This document shows, one piece after another, positions 42,786 to 51,190 of a DNA stretch of 64,000 bases (position 1 is the first letter of the stretch; the number at the start of each line of letters is the position of its first letter). The DNA is taken from positions 1 to 64,000 of the forward strand of contig PGXV01000002.1 of NCBI GenBank assembly GCA_002839315.1, given 5' to 3'. The position numbers were made by a program, and so were the translations under genes. The stretch comes from Spirochaetae bacterium HGW-Spirochaetae-3 (GTDB lineage Bacteria; Spirochaetota; Spirochaetia; Treponematales; UBA12059). Under the pieces are notes generated by a model. That model worked only from the letters and a program-made list of their open reading frames with translations, was not told where the DNA came from and did no database searches.

Positions 42786-43271
42786 TTAAAGCCTCTTCGC
42801 CCAGTACCCTACGTCGAGCCAGCGCCCCATCTTATAACCTACCTCGGGGAAGAGCGCGACGCGCTCGAAACCGAGGGCCTCGTGCAGGCCCACGCTACGC
42901 TCGTTAGGCAGGGTAATTCCGCCCATCACGGCGTGAACCCCCTTTTCGGAGAGACGATCGAGAAGCGCCGAATACAACAGTCGCCCCAGGCCCCGACCGG
43001 TCGATCGCTCATCGACATAGACCGTCGACTCAGCCGAGAAGCGATACGCCGACCGCGCCTTCCATTTCGACGCGTACGCGTATCCGAGCACGCGCCCTCC
43101 TTCTTCATGGACGAGCCAGGCGAAGTCGTGGCCGTTCACGGCTATCCGTTCCCGCATCTCGTCCGCCCCTACTGGCGTTTCCTCGAAGGTGATCGTCGTA
43201 CCGACTACATATGGATTGTAGATCCCGATTATCGCCTCGGCATCGGAGGCCATAGCATCTCGTATAGGCAT
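42786..43271 (-). CDS. phosphinothricin acetyltransferase-type GNAT (ArsN1-like?)
   Basis: 161-aa GNAT protein. The acetyl-CoA loop is STGRGLGRLLYSALL, and the C-terminal block LPNERSVGLHEALGFE with GYKMGRWLDVGYW is the pattern of phosphinothricin (PAT/Bar) acetyltransferases. ArsN1 enzymes, which acetylate arsinothricin, belong to the same group and are found in arsenic operons. Here the gene is third in a MarR/permease/GNAT unit, 25 nt after the permease, which favours the ArsN1 reading but does not prove it. AAAGG precedes the ATG. Confidence 0.88.
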   Translation of the reverse strand: MPIRDAMASDAEAIIGIYNPYVVGTTITFEETPVGADEMRERIAVNGHDFAWLVHEEGGRVLGYAYASKWKARSAYRFSAESTVYVDERSTGRGLGRLLYSALLDRLSEKGVHAVMGGITLPNERSVGLHEALGFERVALFPEVGYKMGRWLDVGYWAKRL

Positions 43272-43296
43272 TGCAGCGAACCTTTCCAGGAACGAA

Positions 43297-44391
43297 TCAG
43301 AAGAATGACCAGAGTAGCCCGGAGGCTAGCGCGGCGATTACGGCCGATCCGAGGTACACGGCGAACACTCGCGGCTTGGCGATACCGAACACCGCCGACA
43401 TCGCGGGTAGCGTCGTCGTGGCGCCGCCGATAAGGAATGAAAGAGCGGCGCCCTCGCTCATACCCTTACCGAGCAGGCCGCCGATCATTCCGAGCGCCTG
43501 GGCGTTCGTCGTATAGAACGGTATACCGACGAGAACCGCGATCGGCACCGCGAAGATATTTTCGGCGCCGAGCGCGGCCCTTATCCACGCTTCGGGTACA
43601 TAGAACTTGATCGCCGCCTCGAGCGCGAACGCGACGGCCATGAACTTACCGACGAAGAGCACGCTCGACAGGAGCTCCTCGCCGAATCGCCTGGCAAGTC
43701 GGCCGGCCCGTCCCCGCTCGTCCGATATCCCCGCGGCTGGAGCCGGCAGGCGGGGCTTCAAGCCCGACGTCGCCGTAGCCGAGCCGCCAGGTACGGCCGA
43801 GAACAGGTTCGCGGACGTCGCCCCGGCGGATCCCGAGCAGGCGCAACGCGGAGCGATCGGGGCGGGCGCCATCGCCGGAACGGCGGAGGAACAGGCGCAC
43901 CCGGGCTGTTCGCGCCCGCCGGATTCGCGTAGCACGCCGCCCGAGAAATAGCCGCGACGATCCAGGGCTATCGCGAGGAGGCCGCCTCCGAGGCTCATCA
44001 GCGTCGCGGCGGCGAAACGGGCTATCGCGAGGGGCCAGCCTATCGTCGAAACGGACAGGAAGAATATCTCGGGATCCATCGAGGGCGAGGCCAGCCAGAA
44101 AGCCATGACCGGCGCGATCGGCACGCCGGCCGACAAGAGCGAGAATATTACCGGTATGACCGAACAGGAGCACAGCGGGCTAAAGGCGCCGAACAGGGTC
44201 GCCGCCACGACGGCGGCGACCGGTTTCATCGACATGACGCGCTTGAGCCTGCCCGAGAGCGGACTCATCCTGACAGCCGCGGCCAAGGGTATGCTGACGG
44301 CCCATAGCGGCCAGGTGCGCGCGAAGGCGCCGCCGATAAAACCGAGTATACGTACGCCCTCGCGGGCGACTATCGATATAAGTTCTGTCAT
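43297..44391 (-). CDS. DUF318-type permease with Cys-rich linker (ArsP or metal-efflux-like)
   Basis: 364-aa membrane protein with two blocks of about four helices each, separated by a 90-residue hydrophilic linker. The first block has FGAFSPLCSCSVIPVIFSLL, the CSCS-x2-P motif of the DUF318/ArsP permeases; the second has PFYTTNAQALGMIGGLL and FLIGGATTTLPAMSAVF. The linker carries CACSS and CACSGSAG, suggesting metal or metalloid binding. Homologues export trivalent organoarsenicals (ArsP) or Cu/Zn (SO_0444 type). The start overlaps the marR stop by one base (TGATG). Confidence 0.88.
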   Translation of the reverse strand: MTELISIVAREGVRILGFIGGAFARTWPLWAVSIPLAAAVRMSPLSGRLKRVMSMKPVAAVVAATLFGAFSPLCSCSVIPVIFSLLSAGVPIAPVMAFWLASPSMDPEIFFLSVSTIGWPLAIARFAAATLMSLGGGLLAIALDRRGYFSGGVLRESGGREQPGCACSSAVPAMAPAPIAPRCACSGSAGATSANLFSAVPGGSATATSGLKPRLPAPAAGISDERGRAGRLARRFGEELLSSVLFVGKFMAVAFALEAAIKFYVPEAWIRAALGAENIFAVPIAVLVGIPFYTTNAQALGMIGGLLGKGMSEGAALSFLIGGATTTLPAMSAVFGIAKPRVFAVYLGSAVIAALASGLLWSFF

Positions 44392-44837
44392 CAGGGGTTT
44401 CCGCAGCGGCAGGTCGCCGCCATAGAGGAAAGCGCTACGGAGAGCAACTCGAGCGCCTTACGGACGCCGGCTCGCTCGGACTCTGGTATCGACGCCATCA
44501 CGCTCGCCGCCTGAGAATTAAGCGCCTCTTCGAGCGCTTCGTAGCGCGCCTTTCCGGCCTCGGTGAACGCGACGTCGTACATGCGCGCGTCGGCGCAGCA
44601 CTTCCGCCGCTCTACGAGGCCGTCGCGCTCCAGCGAGTCTATGGCTCGCGACACCCAGCTCTTCTCGAGGCCTAACCTTGCGCTCAATTCCGCCTGAGGC
44701 ACGGTTCCCTCATCCCCGATGGCGCAGAGAACCTGGCATTGGGTCGTCGTGATACCGCAGCATCTGGCCTGTAGCCGCTGAGCCTGCGCGTATACGCGCG
44801 TAACGATCCTCAATAGCTCGTCTTCTGTCTTTTCCAT
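44391..44837 (-). CDS. MarR-family regulator, Cys-rich
   Basis: 148-aa winged-helix repressor. The DNA-binding part is VPQAELSARLGLEKSWVSRA, then LVERRKCCADARMYDVAFT. It contains eight Cys (C26, C27, C34, C38, C80, C81, C143, C145), with a final CRC, unusual for MarR and suited to sensing a metal, metalloid or thiol-reactive compound. It heads the permease/GNAT operon and probably represses it. The palindrome TGTTAACA lies immediately downstream of the -10. GGAG precedes the ATG. Confidence 0.92.
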   Translation of the reverse strand: MEKTEDELLRIVTRVYAQAQRLQARCCGITTTQCQVLCAIGDEGTVPQAELSARLGLEKSWVSRAIDSLERDGLVERRKCCADARMYDVAFTEAGKARYEALEEALNSQAASVMASIPESERAGVRKALELLSVALSSMAATCRCGNP

Positions 44838-44859
44838 ACTGAACGCTCCATACTATTGC

Positions 44860-44896
44860 TGTTAACAACTATATGCACATTCATAGCCGTTGTCAA
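44860..44896 (-). promoter_or_regulatory. marR operon promoter and candidate operator
   Basis: Minus-strand consensus TTGACA (44896-44891), 17-nt spacer, TATAGT (44873-44868), directly followed by the palindrome TGTTAACA (44867-44860). CTATTG-type words flank both sides. The operator would cover the transcription start. Confidence 0.6.
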
Positions 44897-45010
44897 TAGC
44901 AACATTAAGCGTTCGCCGAGCTATCTAAGCCAACGGCGGATCGTGCGTCCATACGGGAAGTAAAGACGTAGAGCTCCGAGACCGGGGACGCATAGCCTAT
45001 GAACGCCCCG

Positions 45011-45064
45011 AAAAATGCGGACAACGCCGGCGCGAAGGCCTGGAAGGCCATTCGGCGTGGCGTT
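45011..45064 (-). terminator. possible terminator after DEAD-like gene
   Basis: Nested inverted repeats (AACGCC/GGCGTT outside, GGCC/GGCC inside) with five T on the minus strand 7 nt further. The remainder of 44897-45109 shows no convincing gene. Confidence 0.45.
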
Positions 45065-45109
45065 TACCGATAGGGTACCGGAACGGCGACTACGGTCGAT
45101 CGAAGAGAC

Positions 45110-46855
45110 CTACTCGCCTTTTTTGCCGAAGAGATCCTTTATCGCGCCGAAGATGCCCTTGGGCGACGACGGAGCGGGGCCCTTATCGGCGGGAGCGGGC
45201 CTCGGCTCGGGGCGCTTCCGTTCCTGCGCGGACCGAGGGTGCGTCGGGGACGAAGCCTTTCCGCGAGAGGGCTTTCCGCCCGCGGGCCTGGGGCTCCCGG
45301 CCTTCGGCGCCTTCGCGGGCTCGCCGGTCGCGCCATATCGTTCGCGATACAGGCGAAGCCGCTCCTCCATGCTGACGGAATACGGATCAGAAAGCCGCTG
45401 AGGATTACCTCCCCGCGATCCGCGGGACGGCGCGCGGGACGTCTCGCCGCCGCGCTTACCGCGGTCGCCCGCGGTCGCCTCGGCGGGTCGGCCCTGACCA
45501 GGCTTCGTAGCCGATCCGCGCCCCTTCTTCCCGCGCTTCTTCCCGGGCTTCGCCGAGTCGGATGACGATTTATCCGGCGGCGACGCGACCGAGACGGGTC
45601 TTCCGCCGGTGATCGCGGCGATATCGGCCTGAATCGCGCGAACGTTTCGGCCGTCGTACTGGCCTCCCCTGTCGCTCCGATCACGGCGGTCGTCGGGGCG
45701 CCGGCGTTCCGAGCCTTTATCGGGCGCCCGTCCGGCCGGCGGCCGCACGGAAGGAACCGGTCCGGCGGGAGTCATCATCGACTCGTCGGCCGGAACGGGC
45801 GCCAGGCGAGAACCGAGCATACGCTCTATGGCCGGTATACCGAATGAATAGCGCTCGCAGGCGAAATTATAGACGCCGGCGCCGTTCCTGGCAGCGTCCA
45901 GGAACTCTAGCCGAGCTACGTACGGTTCGCCTTCGAGCGGTAGGTCCCAGTTGACGAGCGTCGCGGCCCACGATCCGGGCAGCCCGGACGCACCCTCGTC
46001 GGTGAGCACGAGGACATCGTAGTCGCCCGCGATCACCGAATCGAGTACCGCGCGCTTCCTCGGCAGGTTGCCGAGTACGTATTCGGTGCTTATGCCGCGC
46101 GATCGTAGCATCTTGGCGGTCGCCTCCGCGGTATCTCGAAGGTCGCAGAACACGGCGACGGGTTTGGCGGCGCCCGACGAGAGGAGCCCGAGCAACAACC
46201 GGGGCTTGTCTTCCGCGCGGACGGAATAGGTCGAGCTCGGAGCGTTCCTCGCGCGCTCGCCCTCGGCTTCAAGGTCAAGCTCGACGACGGGGCCGCCCAG
46301 GTCGCGGGCAATCGCGAGATGCGCGGGTCCGGGTTCAGCGGAGAAGGCCACGCAACGACGCTTGCCGGAGGCCGTACCGAACGCGTTGCGGAGCATAGCG
46401 GCGTTCGCGAAGTCGGCCATGCCGTCCAGATCGCTCAGGGCGAGTAGCCCGTACGAGCGCGTATCGAGGGTCTTCGCCGCCGCCCGGGAAGCGATAGCGT
46501 CCAGGGAGCCGACGGCCACGATGGCGTCCTCAACGGCGCCGTCACGGCCGATCGTAGAGCACGAGAGTCCGAGATCGGCGCCGATCGAGTCGAACGCGGC
46601 CTTCAGCCCCGCGACGTCGCGATCGCCCGGAGCCACGACGAGGGCCTTGAGGCCGGGCTCCGCCAGGATCCTGGCGGCGACCGCGGCCATCAGCACCGCG
46701 TCGCGTCCGGCGCCTAGCCGCACGCTGGCGACGGCGCTTCCTTCGGCCAGCCTGGCCGCGAGGGTCTTCGCGGCGACGGGAGAACCCTTACCCGCGAGAG
46801 CCGCGGTTATCCGTTTATCGAATTCAATAACGTCATTATTCATCTGCGATCCCAT
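45110..46855 (-). CDS. degenerate DEAD-box (RhlB-like) protein with basic disordered tail
   Basis: About 581 aa. Residues 10-200 follow the RecA-1 fold of DEAD-box helicases, but the P-loop is replaced by SVRLGAGRDAV and the DEAD box by ALSDLDGMAD. Residues 210-345 match RecA-2 of RhlB-like proteins (VAVFCDLRDTAEATAKMLRS; DYDVLVLTDEGASGL; FACERYSFGIPAIERMLGS), yet motif VI HRxGRxxR reads ARLEFLDAARNG. ATP hydrolysis is thus unlikely. The final 230 residues are Arg/Lys/Gly/Pro/Ser-rich and disordered, suited to RNA or ribonucleoprotein binding. Start ATG 46855 follows a TAAAAT by 7 nt; ATG 46843 is an alternative. Confidence 0.85.
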   Translation of the reverse strand: MGSQMNNDVIEFDKRITAALAGKGSPVAAKTLAARLAEGSAVASVRLGAGRDAVLMAAVAARILAEPGLKALVVAPGDRDVAGLKAAFDSIGADLGLSCSTIGRDGAVEDAIVAVGSLDAIASRAAAKTLDTRSYGLLALSDLDGMADFANAAMLRNAFGTASGKRRCVAFSAEPGPAHLAIARDLGGPVVELDLEAEGERARNAPSSTYSVRAEDKPRLLLGLLSSGAAKPVAVFCDLRDTAEATAKMLRSRGISTEYVLGNLPRKRAVLDSVIAGDYDVLVLTDEGASGLPGSWAATLVNWDLPLEGEPYVARLEFLDAARNGAGVYNFACERYSFGIPAIERMLGSRLAPVPADESMMTPAGPVPSVRPPAGRAPDKGSERRRPDDRRDRSDRGGQYDGRNVRAIQADIAAITGGRPVSVASPPDKSSSDSAKPGKKRGKKGRGSATKPGQGRPAEATAGDRGKRGGETSRAPSRGSRGGNPQRLSDPYSVSMEERLRLYRERYGATGEPAKAPKAGSPRPAGGKPSRGKASSPTHPRSAQERKRPEPRPAPADKGPAPSSPKGIFGAIKDLFGKKGE

Positions 46856-46862
46856 TGTATCG

Positions 46863-46868
46863 ATTTTA
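46863..46868 (-). promoter_or_regulatory. -10 of DEAD-like gene, leaderless arrangement
   Basis: Minus-strand TAAAAT ends 7 nt before ATG 46855; the -35 is weak. Confidence 0.35.
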
Positions 46869-46960
46869 TCCAGCGGCGTCCGGCCTCGACCGAACGCCGG
46901 CGTCGTCAGGATTGCACTATACAATGCACAGAACGCGTTGTGAAGGCATGGGCGGGAGCC

Positions 46961-46989
46961 TTGTCCCTCGCGCGGCTAATGGATAGAGT
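46961..46989 (+). promoter_or_regulatory. carboxypeptidase gene promoter, leaderless arrangement
   Basis: TTGTCC (46961-46966), 17-nt spacer, TAGAGT (46984-46989), then 6 nt to ATG 46996; no ribosome site. Confidence 0.5.
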
Positions 46990-46995
46990 CGGATC

Positions 46996-47823
46996 ATGCG
47001 AAGGAACATCATTTCCATGCTACTGGTCTCTATGGTTATCGCGGCGTCTTGCGGCGCCGAACGACAGGCCGATCCTTCCGCCGAGACAGGAGAGGATACG
47101 CGGATCGCCATGGCGGTATCGGCGCTCGTATCGTTACCGCCGGAGGCGGCGCTGGCGGTAGAGGCAGCGATACGCGCAGCCCCGGACGCCTTCTTCGAGA
47201 CGCTCGAGGCCGCCGAATCGGAATCCGCGGCGTCGGGGGATCTGCTGGTCCTCGTCGACAAGAAGAGGGCGCTACCCGACGGATACGAGCCCGACGACCT
47301 CGTATCGCTCAACGGATATCCGCTCGCCGTGACGAGGAGCGACCTACGACTCAGGAAAGCCGTCATGGGCGCGGTACTGGACATGAGCGCGGCCGCTGAA
47401 GCCGACGGCGTCAAGCTGGTTTACGCGTCGTCGTACCGCTCGTACGAGTACCAGGACGGGCTCTTCAGGCGATACGTAGCATCCCATGGCGAGGCGGAAG
47501 CATCCAGGTTCTCGGCGCGACCGGGAACCTCACAGCACCAACTGGGGACGGCGGTCGATTTCGACCCTATAGACGAGGCGTTCGCAGAGACGAAGGCCGG
47601 CGCATGGATGGCCGCCAACGCGCGGCGCTTCGGCTTTTCGATGTCTTTCCCGCGGGATATGGAAGCCGTTACCGGCTATATATGGGAAAGCTGGCACTTC
47701 CGCTATATAACGAAGCCCGGCGCCGCCCTGGAACGGGATTACTTCGGCGGCGTCCAGCAATACCTCATGGAATTCCTGGACGCCTACCGAAGAGTCGTCG
47801 GGCAAGCCGCCGTCGTCGACTAA
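46996..47823 (+). CDS. lipoprotein D,D-carboxypeptidase, peptidase M15B (VanY-like)
   Basis: 275-aa zinc peptidase acting on peptidoglycan stem peptides in the periplasm. The lipoprotein signal ends at IAASC (Cys about residue 19). After a variable helical region, the M15B core shows YASSYRSYEYQ, then RPGTSQHQLGTAVDFDP (zinc His and Asp in SxHxxGxAxDF), and ESWHFRY with the second zinc His and the catalytic Glu region. Trimming D-Ala-D-Ala is the family reaction. It is divergent from the DEAD-like gene and convergent with the HDOD gene. Confidence 0.92.
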   Translation: MRRNIISMLLVSMVIAASCGAERQADPSAETGEDTRIAMAVSALVSLPPEAALAVEAAIRAAPDAFFETLEAAESESAASGDLLVLVDKKRALPDGYEPDDLVSLNGYPLAVTRSDLRLRKAVMGAVLDMSAAAEADGVKLVYASSYRSYEYQDGLFRRYVASHGEAEASRFSARPGTSQHQLGTAVDFDPIDEAFAETKAGAWMAANARRFGFSMSFPRDMEAVTGYIWESWHFRYITKPGAALERDYFGGVQQYLMEFLDAYRRVVGQAAVVD

Positions 47824-47831
47824 GCGGGCGG

Positions 47832-49358
47832 CTATCGCTTGGCGGTAGCCGTCTCGCGCTGCTTGATCGATTCCTGCCGGAATCCCTCGGCGAACTGCTC
47901 CACCGTCTTACCGAACTGCTTGTCGCTCAGGAATCCGAAGTCCTGGAGCACGCCCTTGTCGATCTGGTCGTAGCTTATGCTCCCGATCTCGTATTCGCAG
48001 AATACGTTGGCCAGGTACACCGTGAAGACCACGTCCTTGAAATCGGTCGTCATCAAGGCCGGCTCGTGGTGGAACCGTATAGCCGCTACGAGCGACTCGG
48101 GGAAATTCCATTTCTCGGCGACGCGCGCGCCTATCTCGGCATGGTTCATGCCTCCAGCCAGGTCCTCGAAGGTGGCCCTCTCGATTCCCTTGGCGTCGCA
48201 GAATGCCTTGATATGGTCGAGCAGTTCCGGATGGACGGAGGAGAAGATGATCTTGCCCATGTCGTGGAGCATGCCGCCGACGTAGGCGTCGTCCTGTAGC
48301 GCCCGGTTACCCGGCTTGAAGTTCTTGGCGAGGTTATAAGAATAGTAGGCGCAGCGATAGCTATGGTCCCACAGGGAACGTTGGTCGCCCCCGCGCTCGT
48401 CAGCGAGGATCTTCTGCGAACCGTAGGAGTACAGGAGGTTCTTGATGCCTCGGAGCCCTACGAGCTTTACGGCGTCGACGATGTTATCCACCCGGCGGGG
48501 CAGCATGAACTGGGCCGAGTTGACGAGCTTCAACAGGTCGGCGGTCATCGACGGGTCGGTGGAAATATTCCTGGCAATATCGACCATCTCGCTCTTCGGA
48601 TCCGCTATCAGCCGCTGGATCGTCAGGATGTTCTCGGGGAAATGGGGCAGGCTGGTTATCTGCCGTACCAGCTCGTCGGTCAGCGACGAGAGACTCTCTA
48701 TCTTGGCCGCCGCCACCGGCACGGTGATGCGCGCGACGGTCTCTCCGTTATCGGTATGGATATCGAAGCATTCCTCGTCCAGGCTCATCTTCTTGAGCAT
48801 CAGCACGAGGATTACCAGGCCCAACCCGGCGCCTTCCGACGCGTCGAGTATCTGCGACATCGCTTCCTCCAGCGTATCGTACTTCCTCGAATGGGCCAGC
48901 TTGTCCTGTATACGTAGATACTCGGTCCTGGTCAGCTCGGCGTTGTTCCGCACCTCGAGTACGACGTTGGAGCCGCGAGCCTGGAATATTATCTTGATAT
49001 AATACTGTTTTTCCTTCTGCTTCTGGAGGTAGTAGGAGATATTCTCCATAGTATCGGCCTTGAAGGAACGCATGCCTTCCTCGTACTCGGAGGGGTCCTT
49101 GAGATCCAGGCCCTTCGACTCGAAGTACACGCGCTTCGTATTGGCCTTCTTGGCGTTGACGGCAAGTTCGCGAAGGCAATAGACGAGATAATCCTTGATC
49201 CTCGCCTGACCGAGCTCGCCGAGGAAGACCTCGAGGACTTCTTCAATATAGACTTCTATTTCGTGGGGTAGCGTATACGTCGTAATGGTTAGCGGGATAG
49301 CGCTATGCGCCGCCTTCTTGATCTTCGTGACGTCTACGACCAACTCATTGCCTGCCAT
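47832..49358 (-). CDS. HATPase-like plus HDOD signalling protein
   Basis: 508-aa cytoplasmic protein with two parts. Residues about 45-215 look like a GHKL ATPase: an N-box-like LRELAVNAKKAN and a G-box-like SEGAGLGLVILVLMLKKM. Residues about 225-430 form an HDOD domain with LVNSAQFMLPRRVDNIVDAVKLVG-type helices, and HDMGKIIFSSVHPE and MNHAEIGARVAEKW retained. HDOD proteins lack HD phosphodiesterase activity and act as scaffolds. The combination may link an ATP-dependent switch to regulated protein assembly. GGATGGAG precedes the ATG. No transmitter His domain is visible. Confidence 0.9.
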   Translation of the reverse strand: MAGNELVVDVTKIKKAAHSAIPLTITTYTLPHEIEVYIEEVLEVFLGELGQARIKDYLVYCLRELAVNAKKANTKRVYFESKGLDLKDPSEYEEGMRSFKADTMENISYYLQKQKEKQYYIKIIFQARGSNVVLEVRNNAELTRTEYLRIQDKLAHSRKYDTLEEAMSQILDASEGAGLGLVILVLMLKKMSLDEECFDIHTDNGETVARITVPVAAAKIESLSSLTDELVRQITSLPHFPENILTIQRLIADPKSEMVDIARNISTDPSMTADLLKLVNSAQFMLPRRVDNIVDAVKLVGLRGIKNLLYSYGSQKILADERGGDQRSLWDHSYRCAYYSYNLAKNFKPGNRALQDDAYVGGMLHDMGKIIFSSVHPELLDHIKAFCDAKGIERATFEDLAGGMNHAEIGARVAEKWNFPESLVAAIRFHHEPALMTTDFKDVVFTVYLANVFCEYEIGSISYDQIDKGVLQDFGFLSDKQFGKTVEQFAEGFRQESIKQRETATAKR

Positions 49359-49486
49359 CGCGTCTCCATCCTTTTTTTTACGAATCGAAGGTATCCAGTA
49401 TAGATTACTTTAATCAGGCCCGACGCGCAACAGTAATGCACAGGCGAGCCCATACGGATATTATCGGCATAATCGCTTACAGATCA

Positions 49487-49513
49487 TTGACAGGCTTCTC
49501 CAATGACTAGACT
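49487..49513 (+). promoter_or_regulatory. promoter of sigma54-activator gene, leaderless arrangement
   Basis: Consensus TTGACA (49487-49492) and TAGACT (49508-49513) with a short 15-nt spacer; 8 nt to ATG 49522. Confidence 0.4.
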
Positions 49514-49521
49514 TAGTTACC

Positions 49522-50703
49522 ATGCGATCAATAATAATAGTAGACGGGAACGCCGATGACAGGAGGACCGCCGAAGCCCTCCTTTCAGGCCGATTCGAGA
49601 CGCGGAGCTGTTCTTCGATCGCCGAGGCGATCTCGATGGCCGACGATCGGAAGCCGGATCTGCTGATCATCGACGCAGGATGCCGCGGAATAGACGGCTC
49701 GCGCGGGCCGCCGAGTTTCGGAGAAGCGACGGGCTCGAATCCCGCGATTGTATATTTGGCGCGGAAAGGCCGCTCGGCCGCCGGTTCGGAACAGGCCGAG
49801 CCCTCCGCATGCCTGGAAAAACCGTACAGAGCGGAGGCGCTGTTCTGCGCGATCAGGACGGCGATAGCCGAATCCGCGGCGGAGTCGGTAGCCGAGCGCC
49901 CTCGTCCCGGCTTCCGCGGCGGGCAACCGGAGCGCCCGGGGAACGCCCGTAAGCTGCTAGGCGATTGCCCCGCGCTCCGTGACGTCGCCGCGCGTATAAC
50001 GCTATACGCGAAGAACGACGCGCCGGTCCTGATTCTAGGCGAAAGCGGTACCGGCAAGGAACTCGCGGCCGCCGCCATTCATAGGGCCTCCAGGCGCCGC
50101 ATGAAACGCTTCCTGCCCGTGGACTGCGCCGCCATTCCGGAGACGCTCGCCGAAAGCACTTTGTTCGGTACCGTCAAGGGCGCCTACACCGACGCGAAGG
50201 AGACGAGGGGCGCGTTCGAATCCGCGTGCGGCGGCACCTTGTTCCTGGACGAGATAGGCGAGCTGTCGCTTTCCACGCAGGCCAAGTTCCTACGGACGCT
50301 CGAAACGAGCTCCGGTTCCCGAGTCGGTTCGATCGATACGGTCGCCTACGACGTGCGTATCCTGTCGGCCACGAACGCGACGCTGTCCGGCGATCGCAGG
50401 AGATTCCGGCCCGAGCTGATGCATCGGATCGACACGCTGGTGCTGAGAATGCCGGCGCTCAGGGATCACAAGGGCGACATCCCGGTACTGACGGAATCAT
50501 TCCTGGCGGAATTCAGCCCCGGCAAGCGCCTGAACGGAGCGGCGTTATCCAAGCTGATGACGTGGGACTGGCCGGGCAACGTCAGGGAACTCAGGAACGT
50601 CGTCCGAAGGGCGGGCGTCCTGTCCGGCCCCCGCGACGAGATATCGCCCGTCGACATAGAGGTCGACGGCGCGGGCAAGGGCTGGCAGGCGTCGCTTTTC
50701 TGA
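49522..50703 (+). CDS. receiver plus sigma54-activator AAA+ protein lacking HTH
   Basis: 393-aa NtrC-like protein. The receiver domain (1-115) keeps an acidic patch ([10 protein letters not shown]), the phospho-acceptor Asp in [10 protein letters not shown] and the Lys in LEKPYR. The AAA+ domain (about 145-370) has Walker A GESGTGKE, Walker [13 protein letters not shown], and an Arg-finger region [12 protein letters not shown]. The sigma54-contact loop reads GAYTDA instead of GAFTGA. The protein stops soon after the AAA C-subdomain ([16 protein letters not shown]), so no Fis-type helix-turn-helix exists. It may act from solution or through a partner. Convergent with a small secreted-protein gene at zero distance. 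Confidence 0.92.
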   Translation: MRSIIIVDGNADDRRTAEALLSGRFETRSCSSIAEAISMADDRKPDLLIIDAGCRGIDGSRGPPSFGEATGSNPAIVYLARKGRSAAGSEQAEPSACLEKPYRAEALFCAIRTAIAESAAESVAERPRPGFRGGQPERPGNARKLLGDCPALRDVAARITLYAKNDAPVLILGESGTGKELAAAAIHRASRRRMKRFLPVDCAAIPETLAESTLFGTVKGAYTDAKETRGAFESACGGTLFLDEIGELSLSTQAKFLRTLETSSGSRVGSIDTVAYDVRILSATNATLSGDRRRFRPELMHRIDTLVLRMPALRDHKGDIPVLTESFLAEFSPGKRLNGAALSKLMTWDWPGNVRELRNVVRRAGVLSGPRDEISPVDIEVDGAGKGWQASLF

Positions 50704-51168
50704 CTAGAAGATGGGGCGAACGGAGATCACGTCCAGGTATACGTCCCTTGCGCCGTCCGGGCTCGTCCTGAAGGTCGCGTCGCGGGCGATAACCACCGTT
50801 CGCCTGCCCGAAGAGCCGTCAAGGAATTCACGGAAGTCCTCACCCCGGAACACGAGGAAGACGCGATGCAGCACGATCTTGGACGTGCCGATCCACTCGC
50901 CCTCAAGGAACTCGGCGACCGCCTCGTAGGGTTCCTCGCTGCCTATAGATGGACGCGACAGCGTACCGAACAGTAGCAGCGCGTCTTCGCCCGATATACG
51001 GGCCAAGGCCTCGGTGTCATCGGCGCGGGCCATCTCCGCAAGGCGGGCTATGCCGATCGAAAGGTCGATCCGGCCTACGAAGGACGGAGCGCCGATCGGG
51101 GCGCCCTGGGCGGCGACGGCGGACACGAGCGCGATAGCCATAGCGATGGCGCAGAACGTTCTTTTCAT
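50704..51168 (-). CDS. secreted protein of unknown function, 154 aa
   Basis: Exported protein with a clear signal peptide (MKRTFCAIAMAIALVSAVAA, cleaved near AQG). The mature part is a compact alpha/beta domain: helices around residues 30-55, then strands including KIVLHRVFLVFRGEDFREFL, TVVIARDATFR and DVYLDVISVRPIF. No family is recognised. GGAGGA sits 4-5 nt before the ATG at 51168. It starts 22 nt after the trmJ stop and is probably co-transcribed with it, though a functional link is not evident. Confidence 0.82.
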   Translation of the reverse strand: MKRTFCAIAMAIALVSAVAAQGAPIGAPSFVGRIDLSIGIARLAEMARADDTEALARISGEDALLLFGTLSRPSIGSEEPYEAVAEFLEGEWIGTSKIVLHRVFLVFRGEDFREFLDGSSGRRTVVIARDATFRTSPDGARDVYLDVISVRPIF

Positions 51169-51190
51169 ATCGTCCTCCAATGGGAGCCTA

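Noticed and set aside
45015-45401. Plus-strand frame across the 3' end of the DEAD-like gene
   Set aside because: Pro/Arg-rich shadow of the low-complexity tail; no ribosome site or promoter.
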